From Actinomortierella ambigua (Eukaryota > Mortierellomycota > Mortierellomycetes > Mortierellales > Mortierellaceae), in assembly GCA_016098155.1 (NCBI GenBank), contig JAAAJB010000017.1, positions 67,087 to 131,086 on the forward strand: DNA of 64,000 nucleotides, read 5' to 3'. The notes under the pieces were generated by a model. The model did no database searches. It saw only the letters and a program-made list of their open reading frames with translations, and had not been told where the DNA came from. Positions 1 through 10,716 of this stretch are shown piece after piece (within the stretch, counting starts at the first letter, position 1; each line of letters starts with the position of its first letter). Both the position numbers and the translations under genes were made by a program.

Positions 1-1672
1 GAGGACAGTGGTGCTGACAGCGACTCGAGCTCAATGTTGTCGTATCGACGATCCATCTCCCGCGTGTCCATGTCGTTCCGTCGTGGGAATAATGTGCCCA
101 ACATTAGTCTTTTCGCGCCCGGGCAGCGACCTACATATGGTGGGACGAGCGGTGGTAATGGTGGTAGTGGTAGTGGCAGTGGCCTGAGCAGTTCTGGTAA
201 CCAAAGGCCAATGTACAACAACCATGGCAGCGGAGCTGCAGCAGCTGCAGCCCAGTCGAATTCACAGCGAATGATTCAGGAGCAGCGTGAGGAGCGGTTG
301 CGTCAACAGCAACACTCGCAACCTTCGGGGTATAGCTCTGGAAAGTCGTCTTCTGGCCAACAACAACAACAACAATATGGATCTGTATCGTCGCTGGCGT
401 CGATCGACCAAGGCGGTAATGCTTCTTCGTCCTCGAATGGCCATGGCTACAAGACGCAGCAGCACTATCAACAGGGGGGCATGATGGAAATTCGGATTCC
501 AGAGCGTAATTCGTCTGCGGATGCATATTCTCCCAAGACTGGTAACAACAATGCATCGTTTCACCGTCAAGGAGCGTCTCCAACCTCCCCACACCCTCAC
601 CATCCAAATCAGCAACAATTACCCTCGGCTCGTCCGAGCCATGAGAGCACCCATACGGATCGGTCTGGACGCTCACAACATCATGCAGGGGGAGGTGGTG
701 GTAGCGGCGCTGGCGCAAGACTCAACCATCTCAACCCAGGCGATGCGCGTAATGTGAACCGAGCACGGTCACCTGGTCCGCCAGGACGGAATAGTCCAGG
801 ACCAGGAGTGGGAGCAGGAGGAGGATACCAACAAAACTACCAAGTGGGATCGGGAGGAGCTGGCTCCTCGCGCCCAGGAGGACCCGGAGCAGACGCAGCA
901 AAGGTGAACCCGCATCCGGCCCATCATCTAGCACAGGGCGGGTACGTGCGACCGGAGGAGGCGTTTGGGCCGTCGAACCCGACGCCGGAGAAGGCGGAGG
1001 ATTTTGTGCGACAGGGCATCGAGTTGCACGAGGTGGGCGAGATTGCCAAGGCGACGCATTTCTTCAAGCAGGCGGCGGAGCTTGGGGACCCGGTTGGCAT
1101 GTTGATGTATGGACTGTCGGTGCGACACGGATGGGGTTGTCAGGCCAACCGGCCGTTGGCGTTCCAGTACCTGCAAAAGTCGGCAGAGCATGCCGTGGGA
1201 GATCTGAAGAGCCGCGACTCGTTTGCGTCGACGGCGGCCAAGGGTGAGCTGGTGTTGGCGATTTATGAGCTCGGCATTTGCTTCCGGCACGGGTGGGGCG
1301 CGGAGAAGAACAAGAAGACGGCGGCATATTACTTTGAGATTGCTGCTAATCTGGTAACGTACCTCGATGTTCTTTTTTTTTGGCGATGTTTCTTGTTCAG
1401 GGGTGCATGCATCAAAAGACTAACATCATTTGTTGTTGTTGTTTTTTTTCGATCTGTTGTTTGTTGTTATTGTTTAGGGCGACCCCGATGCACAGAATGA
1501 TCTTGCATGGTGCTACTACCACGGAGTGGGTGTTAAGAAGGACATGTTTAAGTCGGCCAAGTACTACCGCCTCGCGGCCGCACAAGGCCTCAACACTGTT
1601 GGCAACTCTTGGATCTGGAAGGACAAGTATGGCGGAGCACCGATAAGTCCTGTTGCCGAGAAACCGCAATAG
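1..1672 (+). CDS. Sel1-repeat (HCP-like) protein, 5'-partial
   Basis: Two exons are read: 1-1353 and 1478-1672, with a 124-bp intron (GTAACG..TTTAG). The frame is already open at base 1 with an acidic/serine-rich string before the first ATG at 34, so the true start probably lies upstream of the window. The N-terminal 310 or so residues are low-complexity (Gly/Ser/Gln/His). From about residue 315 of the ATG-34 form, Sel1-type helical pairs follow, with signatures such as GMLMYGLSVRHGWG, YELGICFRHGWG and DLAWCYYHGVGV. The protein ends in GNSWIWKDKYGG, a tail I associate with fungal Sel1 proteins of the Dsf2/Nif1 or Skt5 kind. Sel1 repeats are scaffolds for protein contacts; chitin-synthase activation or a cell-cycle role are possibilities, not shown by the sequence. 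Confidence 0.85.
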
Positions 1673-3472
1673 GAAAAAAAGGGCAAACTCTGCGTTCTTT
1701 TGTGAGAGATATACCCCCCCCCACCACGCACACACACACAACCAAACCACCACTACCGACTCACCAACTTACCAACCATCATCATTACCCATTCAACACC
1801 ACTCACTTGCCTTGCCCAAGTGAGTTCTTCTGCATGTCGTTTTGTTGTCGATTTTCTCTCCTGTCTCTCTCACTCTCTATCTTACACCCACACTTTCTTT
1901 TCCTCGACTGTTTGTTTCGTATTTCATGCGATTCCTACGTTTCCTGCAGTGTTTGCCCGCTGTCTATTGTTTCTCTCTTTTGTCGTTGTTCTTTTTTTTT
2001 CTTTCTTTCATTTGCTTTTCTCTCTTGTTAATGCTATTGCATTTCCTTTACTCGTGGCATCTTACCATAATCACTTCTCCTTCATTGCTCATTGCCTCCA
2101 CTCTTTATTTTTTTTTTCTCTCTCAAGTTTCGATCACATCCATTAAAGACCTCATCCGCACACCCCACTGAGCAAAATTCTACAAGCATCTAAATTCGGA
2201 GCTTTATGTGGAAATGAGAACAAAAAATGTACCTATGAAATATGTTTGAGAACACCGCACTTGGAATGTCATTATCAGGGGATCTTTGATTTCTACAATA
2301 GCGCAATCAGCTAGAGCAGGACCCAGGCTCACAGTCGGATACCCTATTTACCCTCTTAAATAAGTATCCAAGTTTCTACGTCAAGGAGAAAAGAACACAT
2401 TGGTTTTTGTTATATAGTACTTGCCAGATGTAGCTCTCCCCTTCCTTCGACATCTCACCGACGCAGAGCGCAGCAGCGAGTTGTCCTCAAGCTTGTATAG
2501 TCAGTCTAGTCTGACTTTTGCGACTTTGAAGACCGCCTCTAGTTCAATGAAAGAGCTAACGGTCTTGAGAGGGAAACGAACAACCATGGCAGTCTGAAAG
2601 AAAATGGACTTGTTGCTCAGATTGAGTGCATTTAGCATTAAATAAAAATTGAGAGCTGCTTGCAGTTGGTGTCGTTATCGATAACGACATGGTGGACCTT
2701 CCAATTCGGATTGCAAAAGAAAAAAAAAAAAAGCCCGGGAAGCTCTCTCCCAAACTTTATGGATGGTAGTACCGAGCTGTCGATCAATGTGTTTTGTGAC
2801 CAGCGAGAAATGTGTAGTTGTTCGCGACCTGGGCTGTCGCCTTGCATGCATGATACATAGCCTCTTCTTTAATCTTGTGTCGTTCGTTGTTGGCTCCAAC
2901 CCTCTCTCATGGTCTAGCCCCCCTAAAAATGATCGCCAGCATCCAAATGGCAACCACTTTGCATCTATCCCGCCACCAGCAAAGGAAACATTCGGGCAAC
3001 GAAAAAAAGAAATCGTGAGAACAGTTGGAAAATACCTCTTGTGAGGGCAGGGAGAAAGACAGGGTATATCTCAGGCCAGAGTATCTCATTTGGGAACAAC
3101 CAGTTTTCCAAATGAGCTGCTAAAAGGGCGCTATGAGTTGGAGGAGGGGGCGGTGCTTTCGATCTGCTCACGAAATAGTCGCGTCATGCCGCAAAAGGAC
3201 CTTCCCCTCCTCGCTCGATAATCATGCGGTATGGGCTTGACTTTTATGTTTTTGTTGTCAAGCAAGTTCCATCCTCTCTTCTTCCAACTCTTCCTCGATC
3301 CATATTTTTGTTTCCTCGTGCTCTACTCCCTTCTTTCTTTCTTTTTGTTCCCTCTTCACTCCATTACAACGGATGCTTGACGAGCGAGTCAATCATGATT
3401 TGGTTCGAACTGAAGGGGGTCGTCCTTTAGATTTTGTTTTCTTATAAAAAATACATGTAAAAATAGCACTCT
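1673..3472. other. Convergent intergenic region, no gene seen
   Basis: This spacer lies between the Sel1 gene and the 3' end of PET127. The first 500 bases are C/T-rich and probably 3' UTR. The rest contains only short unconvincing frames and poly-A/poly-T runs (for example near 2720 and 2005). No tRNA-like or conserved coding signal was seen. Confidence 0.6.
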
Positions 3473-6400
3473 CTAGCTGGACACGTTACTTGTGGGGTGG
3501 CTGTCGTCACTAGAGGAGGAGGATGATGACGCTGGATCCTTCAAGGTATCTTTGGCCTCGCGACGAAAGGGTGCTCTATCACCAGAATCAGTAGCCACAG
3601 CGCGTCTATGCCTCGACCGGTACGAGTCCGGTCTCTTGAACGAGCTGCCCTCTGCCATTGTTGATCTCCTGCTCGCAAAAGCAGCAGCGCCACCTTCACG
3701 AGGCGATCCATCGACCAAGTTGGAAAGCTTGAGCAAGGGCCTTCCGGTCTGCATACGCCGATAGCGGAAGATCCGGGAGAAGCCCAGCTTGGACAGGTCG
3801 TCGTCCGAGAACCGGCGCTCGGCAAAGTACAGGTTGGACAGGACGACGACAGCGGCAGCCTCTTCCTCTGTCAAGGTCGGGTCCTGCTTCTTGACATCTT
3901 GCCGCAGTCGCGGGTGCGCATCCATCCCGTTCAGGATCCGTACCAGGTTCTCCAACGACACTTTGCCCGACGCGATATCGACCGCCGAGATGGGGTGTAC
4001 TGGACTTGCAACGTCCTTCACCTCCTTGTCCTCCTTGTCCTTGTCCTGGGTGCCCTGGATGCTCTGATCTCCCACTTCGTCTTGGTCTTGTTGACCAGCC
4101 GTGATATAAGGGACGCGTTGGTGGAAATACTCGAGGACCAAGCGCGCGCGGCCGAGAATAGCCCTGTCCATCACTCGGGCATGGACCTCTTCGTCAGTGC
4201 CGTCGGTGGGTTCGTCCAGGGCGCGGAGGATGGTTTCCATGCTGGTGCGGGTGAGCTGTTCGCGCTCGGGGTTATATGGCACCATGCGGAGGCGAGTCTT
4301 GATATCGTCAATGTAGCCAAAGGCACTGGAGAGCGGCCGGTGTTGGCGATGCAGCGCCGAGAGGGCCGTGAGCTCTTGGAGCGAGAGCCTCTCGGTCTTG
4401 CCCTTCATCAGGAGCTCATATTCGGGTTTGGTCAGTGTCACGTCATGGCCGCGAACTTTCATCGTCACGAGGCTGTTGCTCGTCTCTTGAACGGCGTAGT
4501 TCTTGGCGTCCTCGTGGTCACTGTCGCTGCTGCTGCTGCTGCTATTGTTGTTGTTGTTGTTGTTGTTGCGGGGATCGTCGCTGCAGAGTTGGGATAGCTT
4601 GGCGGACATCTTGCTGCGTAGTGTGTCAAGAGAAGGTGTTCGGGGTGCGACGGGGTTCTCGGTATTATGACCATTGCTAGGTGGTGTGTTGCTGCTGCCG
4701 TCATTGGGTTGTCCGCCGGCGGCGGCCAGTGTGGCTCGAGACTTTGCGAGATCTTCAATCTTGACATATCCCTTGGGCTCCCAAACAACGACATCCTTGT
4801 CTCCCTGGAGTCGATCGGCTTCTTCCTCGCGTTGTCGACCCTGTGCACTCATCTTGTGGATGGTGGCCAAGAGGCCGTTGGAGGCTGGTGACGATCGTGG
4901 CTTGACAGCCTCGGAATCGCTCGCGGCAGCCGCAACAGCGGCCTCCTCCTCGCGCTCGTGGGCGCGACAGATATCGGCCTGCATGAGACGCATGCGGTGG
5001 AACTCTTGGAACATCTCAGGCCGCTTGAGCTGCGCAATCTTAAAGTTGAGGATCCAGTCGTCCTGTCCGTGATCGCCCAGATCAAAGGGGCCGATGGTAT
5101 CGATGCCATTGATGGTCGAGAAACAGACAATCTGCCATAACGCCAGCTCGGCGCCTGGTTGAAGCTCCGGAGCACCATGGGCATCAAAGGTGACGGGGTG
5201 GTCGCGACCGAGCGGTAGGGTTTCGACCCAGACGTTCATCCGCTGCGAGAGATCATGGGTGTCGACAGTAATGCGGAGGTCCTGTTCTGGAAATTTGGCG
5301 GTGATCTCGTCCAGAGTGCGATTGAGCAGGCGAAGCTGATTCCGGAAACATTCGTTACCCATGACAGTCGATCCAAAGAGGCGCGAGTCCATTTCCTCGA
5401 GCGAGATGTACTGAAAGCCAAAGATACGGGCAGTGTTGTGAAAGGCGACAAAGATGCCGTCCATTTGACCAATGCGGACCTGGAGACTGTACTTGAGGAA
5501 GGCGGACCGCATCATGTCATAGTACTCACGCTCAAAACTCTCGAGGAACCCGTGCGATTTGCGCAGCTGGTATCCACTGTGTTGTTCATAGTTTTGCACG
5601 TCTAACCGGATTGCGACGGCAGCCCGCGTCTTGAGATCAAAGGTCCGTCCTGGTAGGCGCTCGTCCTCGCAGTCCAGTTGGGAACGCAGCAAAAAGTTGT
5701 CCACGGTGATGTAGTTGAATGCCTCGGGCATGTTGCGCTCCTTTGGTGTGATTTGCCACGAGTTTTCCTTGGTGTAGCGCGAAAATTCATTCGGAGTCGA
5801 AGTCAACATCTTTTCCATCGATTTTCCCTACAAAGATTATTAGACGACCAATAGGCCAAACAATGCTTTTTGTAAGTAACATAAAGAAAGGCTACAAAAA
5901 TAAAACATAGGCACGGGAGGGTCATCCATTGGTTCCACATCATGATAGCGAGTAGACCTACAAGTTCCATCAAAACGGTTGTGCTGTCAAAAGTTTTGTC
6001 CGCGTCGATGGCGTACTGACCGTTGCCTTTATGCGCAAGTATACTGGTGACTGGTGCTCGTGATAACCTAGTGAATCCTCTTGGCTACCATTGATCAAGA
6101 GGCGAATGTGCATTAGCTAAGGTCGACACCCTATAGCAAAACGGCGGATCTTTCAAAGTTGCTTGATAGAAATTCAATGTACAAACCTGGTATGCAAATA
6201 CTCCTGAAAGGTTGGACATCTTCATGGGCTTCCATGCGGCAATTAAGAAATAGAACTGTGAAAGAATCGATGTCATGGACGAAGTCGAGCCCATGTACTT
6301 GGCCTTGTGGAGGCGAGTCATTTCATCCAGGCTTGGGTCTTGAGAAGGGCGCATGTACGCTGGCAGGGCGGTGTAGTCGAAATCTTGAGGCTGGCAGATC

Positions 6401-7356
6401 GATCTGAGATACGGCGTGAAGTTGTAGACAGCAGACCGAGGATCCTGCAACCAGTGTACTCCTGGGCTATTGTCGAAAGAGGGAGATATGAACAAGAGAC
6501 AAGGGTGTCAGTCCATGTTGACACTCCGCTTGAAAGATGGCCTGGAAAACACAAGAGTCCTATGTCGTGCCCATACTTGAAGAGAACACGATCCAGTCCG
6601 TGCTCCAGTTGAGCAATCTTTGGGCGATCTTTGGGTGTGACATCTATGCAGAGAAACGAAATGTAAAGGGTTTTGAGTTTGAGTACTCCGGACTGGTTGC
6701 TTTGGGCCAAACTTTTTTTTTTTTTCCTTGTCCCCCCTAAAAAGGAAGAATGACATGACTGGCATACTCTTGATATCGACCTCCTTGGCCATGATGGTCT
6801 CCCAGCGAGCGGACCCAACCAAATGTTTTCCGTCAATGTCGGGGATGACCTTTGGCGTCTCCTCGGAGCCAGATCCACCCCGGTCTCTCCAACGTGATTT
6901 GCTCGCTTGAATGGCATCGTCAAACTTGTTTGTAAACGGGTCTGTTCCGTCCGGGAATACCTTGTCACTCGCAGCGGCGCCAGCCTTCCGAAATCCCCCT
7001 CCGCCAACGCGCCTGACACGGCGACCCTCGATGGCAGAGACCATCTGATGACCAGAGACAGTTTGTGCGCTCTTCCGGCCTCTGCTGCCGCCTGTTACCG
7101 CCATTGGCCGAGCACGAGCCTTCTTTGTGAGGAGGGTGGCCGAGACGGACAAGGAGCGACAACCTGCGCTGTGCACCAGGGTTGTGCTCCATGGCGAAGG
7201 GGACATGCCTGGTCGTGGCGAGCTCATTGCCCGGAACGCCATGGTTATGGCGCTCATGTTTGAAAGAATTGGCGGGTTGATGCGAGCAAAGGTGGTAGTA
7301 AGAGCAGGGGTAAAAAGGGCTAAAAATCCCCGCCAAAGGAAGGTGTGGTCCGCCAT
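3473..7356 (-). CDS. PET127: Mitochondrial RNA 5'-processing protein Pet127
   Basis: Four exons on the minus strand: 7356-6768, 6643-6577, 6466-6187 and 5827-3473, giving about 1096 residues. All junctions keep frame with GTATGC/GTATGG/GTTTGT donors and TAG acceptors. The N-terminus is Arg/Ser/Ala-rich with few acids, as expected of a mitochondrial presequence. The joined exons give the family core: DRPKIAQLEHGLDRVLF, PGVHWLQDPRSAVYNFTPYL, RSQLDCEDERLPG (about 358-370) and FDLKTRAAVAIRLD (about 375-388), then the QMDGIFVAFHNTARIFGFQY stretch. Pet127 proteins are mitochondrial 5' RNA-processing/exonuclease factors of the PD-(D/E)XK nuclease fold; the D-L-K in FDLKTRA fits the (D/E)XK half-motif (inference). 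The C-terminal half is long and low-complexity, with poly-Asn/poly-Ser encoded by GTT/GCT repeats near 4520-4570. It is divergent from RPA49. Confidence 0.9.
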
Positions 7357-7473
7357 TGTTTACAAGCAGCCCCCCGAATCAACAGTCACGAAGCCATATT
7401 TTTTTTGCTTGTAGACCCAAACAATACCCAAGGCATTGCAACTACTCCCCCACACTCCTTCATTCTCTCAACC
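7357..7473. promoter_or_regulatory. Bidirectional promoter between PET127 and RPA49
   Basis: Only 117 bases separate the two start codons, so both promoters and both 5' UTRs must overlap here. The spacer has a T-rich tract near 7400 and a C-rich stretch near 7447; no clear TATA box is seen. Shared regulation of a mitochondrial RNA-processing gene and an RNA polymerase I subunit is inference. Confidence 0.6.
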
Positions 7474-9487
7474 ATGTCCAAGCGCAAGCAACACGATTCA
7501 GAGTCGAGTGGCCCAAAGCTGGCCCTGGAGTACGCCAAGGCCGATGTCGACGCTGGCGTGGAAGGCCCTTTCCTGGGTATGCGCAGCGAGACTTGAATAT
7601 TCCATAGTGTTGTTCTCTGATGGATAGGAGGACTAACGCCCTCCTCTCTCGCAACCCTCCACGAACAAAATAGCTGTCTTCCCAGGAGTCACTCCTCCAC
7701 AGTCTACCACATTCAACGTTTACAAGACGGCCTCTGACGATGGCAAGGCAAAGCGCAAGAAGCGTATCCTCGAGGCGGACACTGGCAAGGTCGAGTTTGT
7801 CGGCCAAAATTTTGGTGAGAATGCTCGACAGGGTTACTGCAGGTACCGAACCCCGCACAGCGTGTTTTTTTATTACTTCGTTCATTATGTTAAGAGTCTG
7901 ACCAATATGAGAGCGGAAGATTGGCTTGTCTCTAACAACACCCACTGAAAATGTCTCTGTTCTAGATACGTTGTCGCCATTCGCAACAAGAAGACAAACA
8001 AGTTGGTGTTCAAGGACGCGCCTGTCATTGCCATCAACCGCACTGTTAAGGCATTGAAGACGCTGAAGCCCTCCACTGTTGGACAAGAGGTAATTCGCCG
8101 AATATCCGGCTCAGAAGACAAAGAGAGCTCGCCTGTTTGTCGTCGAGAAGAAAAAAAAATGATGTATCACCTAGTTTTAACAGCTGACCACTCTTCCTCA
8201 TTTCACTTGAACGCATCATCTAGTTCATGCTCGCGAAGAACGCTCTGGGAGAGGCTTTCGGTACTAAGAAGATTAAGCAACAGATCAAGTCGGTGGAGCG
8301 CAACGCTGTCAACGTCAACACTCTCGAGACAGTGGCCGACATTTTGCGTGACACAATTGCAGAGAAGACGAGCGCATTGCCATCGAAAGGTAAACGAAGA
8401 GGACATGCTGAAACTGGTGACGAACGTGAAGAGCAATGGGACAGAACGGCCATACCAACAAACTCATATTTCTCTCTTTATTTTTGCACAATGACACCAT
8501 ACAACAACAGAGGAAATCAAGGCGAAGGCTGATGAAGATAGACCCATTCCACCTTACGATATCAATGCCACCAAGGTCGAGGACATTTACAAGCTGGATA
8601 CCCTTATCTCCCCTGCCGAATACCAAATCATCCCCTTCAAGCCACTGCTGGAGAAGGGCGTTCAGCTGTCGACAATCCTGCCCTTTAAGACTTCGAGCTA
8701 CGTCAACGATGGTCTGAAGGCGGCGCTGTCGACAAGCAAGAAGGACCGTCACCGAATCCGTCTGCTTCTGTACTTGTCGTTCTTGATGGCGTTCCGCACC
8801 ATTCCGGATAAGAAGCTGAATAACACTGAGACCGTTAATGCCATCATGGGCAATTGCCCAAGTCTGATCCTCGAGAACTTCTTCCAGCGGTTTACAGAGA
8901 CCCCAGAGTCGGCCACAGGCGACGATCGTCAAAAGTATGTATCTGGCTGTGCTTTGATAGCGAAACAGAGGATCGTGGTTCTCCCTTTCCTCCTCTTTTT
9001 ATTATTATTATTATTATTATTCACACTTTTCCCCTCTGCATTTTTCTTTTTGTTGATATAGGCACACTTTCACACCAAAGTCCAAGGACAAGTTGCTCTG
9101 CTGGATGCTGGCCGTCAGCTTACATTTGGAGAACTTCAACATGGACGCAGCGACTCTGACACACGACCTGTCGCTGAAGCAGACCCGTGTTAACGAGCTG
9201 TTCCGCTCTCTTGGATGCAAGGTCAGCGAGCTGACCCCGACACAGCGATCCCAGATGGGTCTCGAAGCGTCGGATGCCCAGGGCATGAAGCGTGCTGTTC
9301 TCACCGTGCCCCTGACATTCCCCCTGCCCAAACGGTAAGCGACCTTGTCCTTTTAATGTTTATCCGAAGAGCGACGGATACTAGGATGGCAAAATGGCGT
9401 TTGTGTTGAATTGTATCCTAACTACCGTCTTTTTTTTTCTTTGTGTTGATTGTTTGCATTGACAGTGGACCCAAGAAGGCCAAGTAA
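7474..9487 (+). CDS. RPA49: DNA-directed RNA polymerase I subunit RPA49
   Basis: Seven exons: 7474-7576, 7674-7842, 7966-8089, 8224-8389, 8511-8934, 9062-9334 and 9466-9487, giving 426 residues (yeast Rpa49 is of similar length). Every junction is GT..AG and frame-preserving. The N-terminal part carries the dimerisation-domain signatures (FPGVTPPQSTTFNVYK, then EADTGKVEFVGQNFG, then CRYVVAIRNKKTNKLVF). The C-terminal half is the tandem winged-helix region (LLLYLSFLMAFRTIP; LLCWMLAVSLHLENF). The family (human PAF53/POLR1E) heterodimerises with Rpa34 and promotes Pol I elongation on rDNA in the nucleolus. The last exon is tiny, encoding a basic GPKKAK tail. The start has an ACC ATG context and the first codons MSKRKQ are basic, as in orthologues. 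Confidence 0.93.
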
Positions 9488-9990
9488 AGAGGAGAGAGAG
9501 AGTCTCTTTTTCATTACATACAAACTCTCAGCGTGCCGCAGCACGACCATCATCCCACTCATCAATTTTGCATGGCACAATCTCTTGTTTTTTTCGACTG
9601 TATTAAATGTGTTTTTTCATGGGTTCGAGTGTTACTCTAGTTGCGGAGTGTCATCGATTCTATACACTGTGGGTATCAGGTGAAAAGAGTTTTATTGGCT
9701 GTTGCAAAGGTCCTGTGGGCCGACCACACCAGATGCACATTCTTTCCATAGGGTATATCTTAGCCTGCGATGTCTTTCGCCGCTGTGTAAAGTCGCTGTG
9801 CTGCTCGCAATAGCCCCTGCTGCGTTTTCTGCATGTAAGGGATCGTTCCAGGAGGATCCAGTACTTGGAGAACAGGTGAAAGGAAGAAGCAGCGTACACG
9901 CTCCACGAGTTGCGAAAAAGTCATTCCAATAGGCGTGGACTGCGATTAAGTCGTGATGGGAATTTTATAAATATAAAACAAGGACATCTC

Positions 9991-10021
<31 letters not shown>

Positions 10022-10716
10022 GTTGTTCTTCCTCACCTTTTGTCCTTAAAAACCCCCATTTCTCATTTAGATGGGAGTGAGGAGTTTGGAGATATAGAGA
10101 ACTAACAAAGGGAATGCGCAGAGCGAGCGAGCGAGCGAGGGGTAGATTGCAATGGGGACTAGAAAGTCTCCTCTCTCCGAAAGCGCACAATGAGAATCTC
10201 TGTTGGATTCCGGCCTCGGCCATCTATTGTTTTCTCTCTCTCTGCTGGCATGCACGGCCCAGTCTCCTTTTTCTCTGGACATCTTGGTCCTCTCCAACAA
10301 CATACAGACATACATACACGCATATTGCATCAGATACTCACGAGAGTTGGGAGAGTAGATAGACTAAAAAACTTGCATCTGAAATCACGCATGTGCGCGA
10401 CATCTACTACCTAACCCGCCTGTAAAGCTATGCTCCGTGCCTCTCTACTCTATTGAATTGAGGATTATCATTGCCACAAAGAAACTCTTGTCTGTCTTTT
10501 CTCTCTTTCTCTTCTTCTTCTTCTTCTTCCCCTTCTTCTTCTTTCTTCTCTTCGCGCTTTCGTCAATCCCCCCTTCCTCGTCTTCCACCACTACCACCAC
10601 TACCACCACTACCTCAGATCATTGATTTCCCATTCTCAAAATCCCCTTCCCCCTTTCCCCCCTTCCCTTTCACGACTCGCATACAGTCAGCCTCCCTCCC
10701 TCCTTCATTGAAAACC
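9488..10716. promoter_or_regulatory. Long upstream region of the Lys/His repeat gene
   Basis: No gene is seen in these 1.2 kb. A TATAAATATAAA sequence lies at about 9966-9977, followed by a (TC)n run to 10021. Strongly pyrimidine-rich leader sequence (CTT and CTA/CCA triplet runs, 10500-10700) leads to the ATG at 10717. The TATA-to-ATG distance (about 740 bases) would need a long leader or a leader intron. Confidence 0.4.
9999..10021. repeat. (TC)n microsatellite
   Basis: A near-perfect TC dinucleotide run lies just downstream of an AT-rich TATA-like sequence, in noncoding DNA. Confidence 0.8.

Noticed and set aside
131..934. Several minus-strand open frames of 67-195 codons opposite the Sel1 gene
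   Set aside because: They are mirror frames of Gly/Ser/His-rich codons of the real gene; no family features.
2280..2345. GCGCAATCAGCTAGAGCAGGACCC as a tRNA-like fragment
   Set aside because: A-box-like by chance; no anticodon or acceptor stem and no B box downstream.
9598..9650. GGTTCGAGT phrase as the T-arm of a tRNA gene
   Set aside because: No matching A-box, acceptor stem or cloverleaf could be drawn around it.
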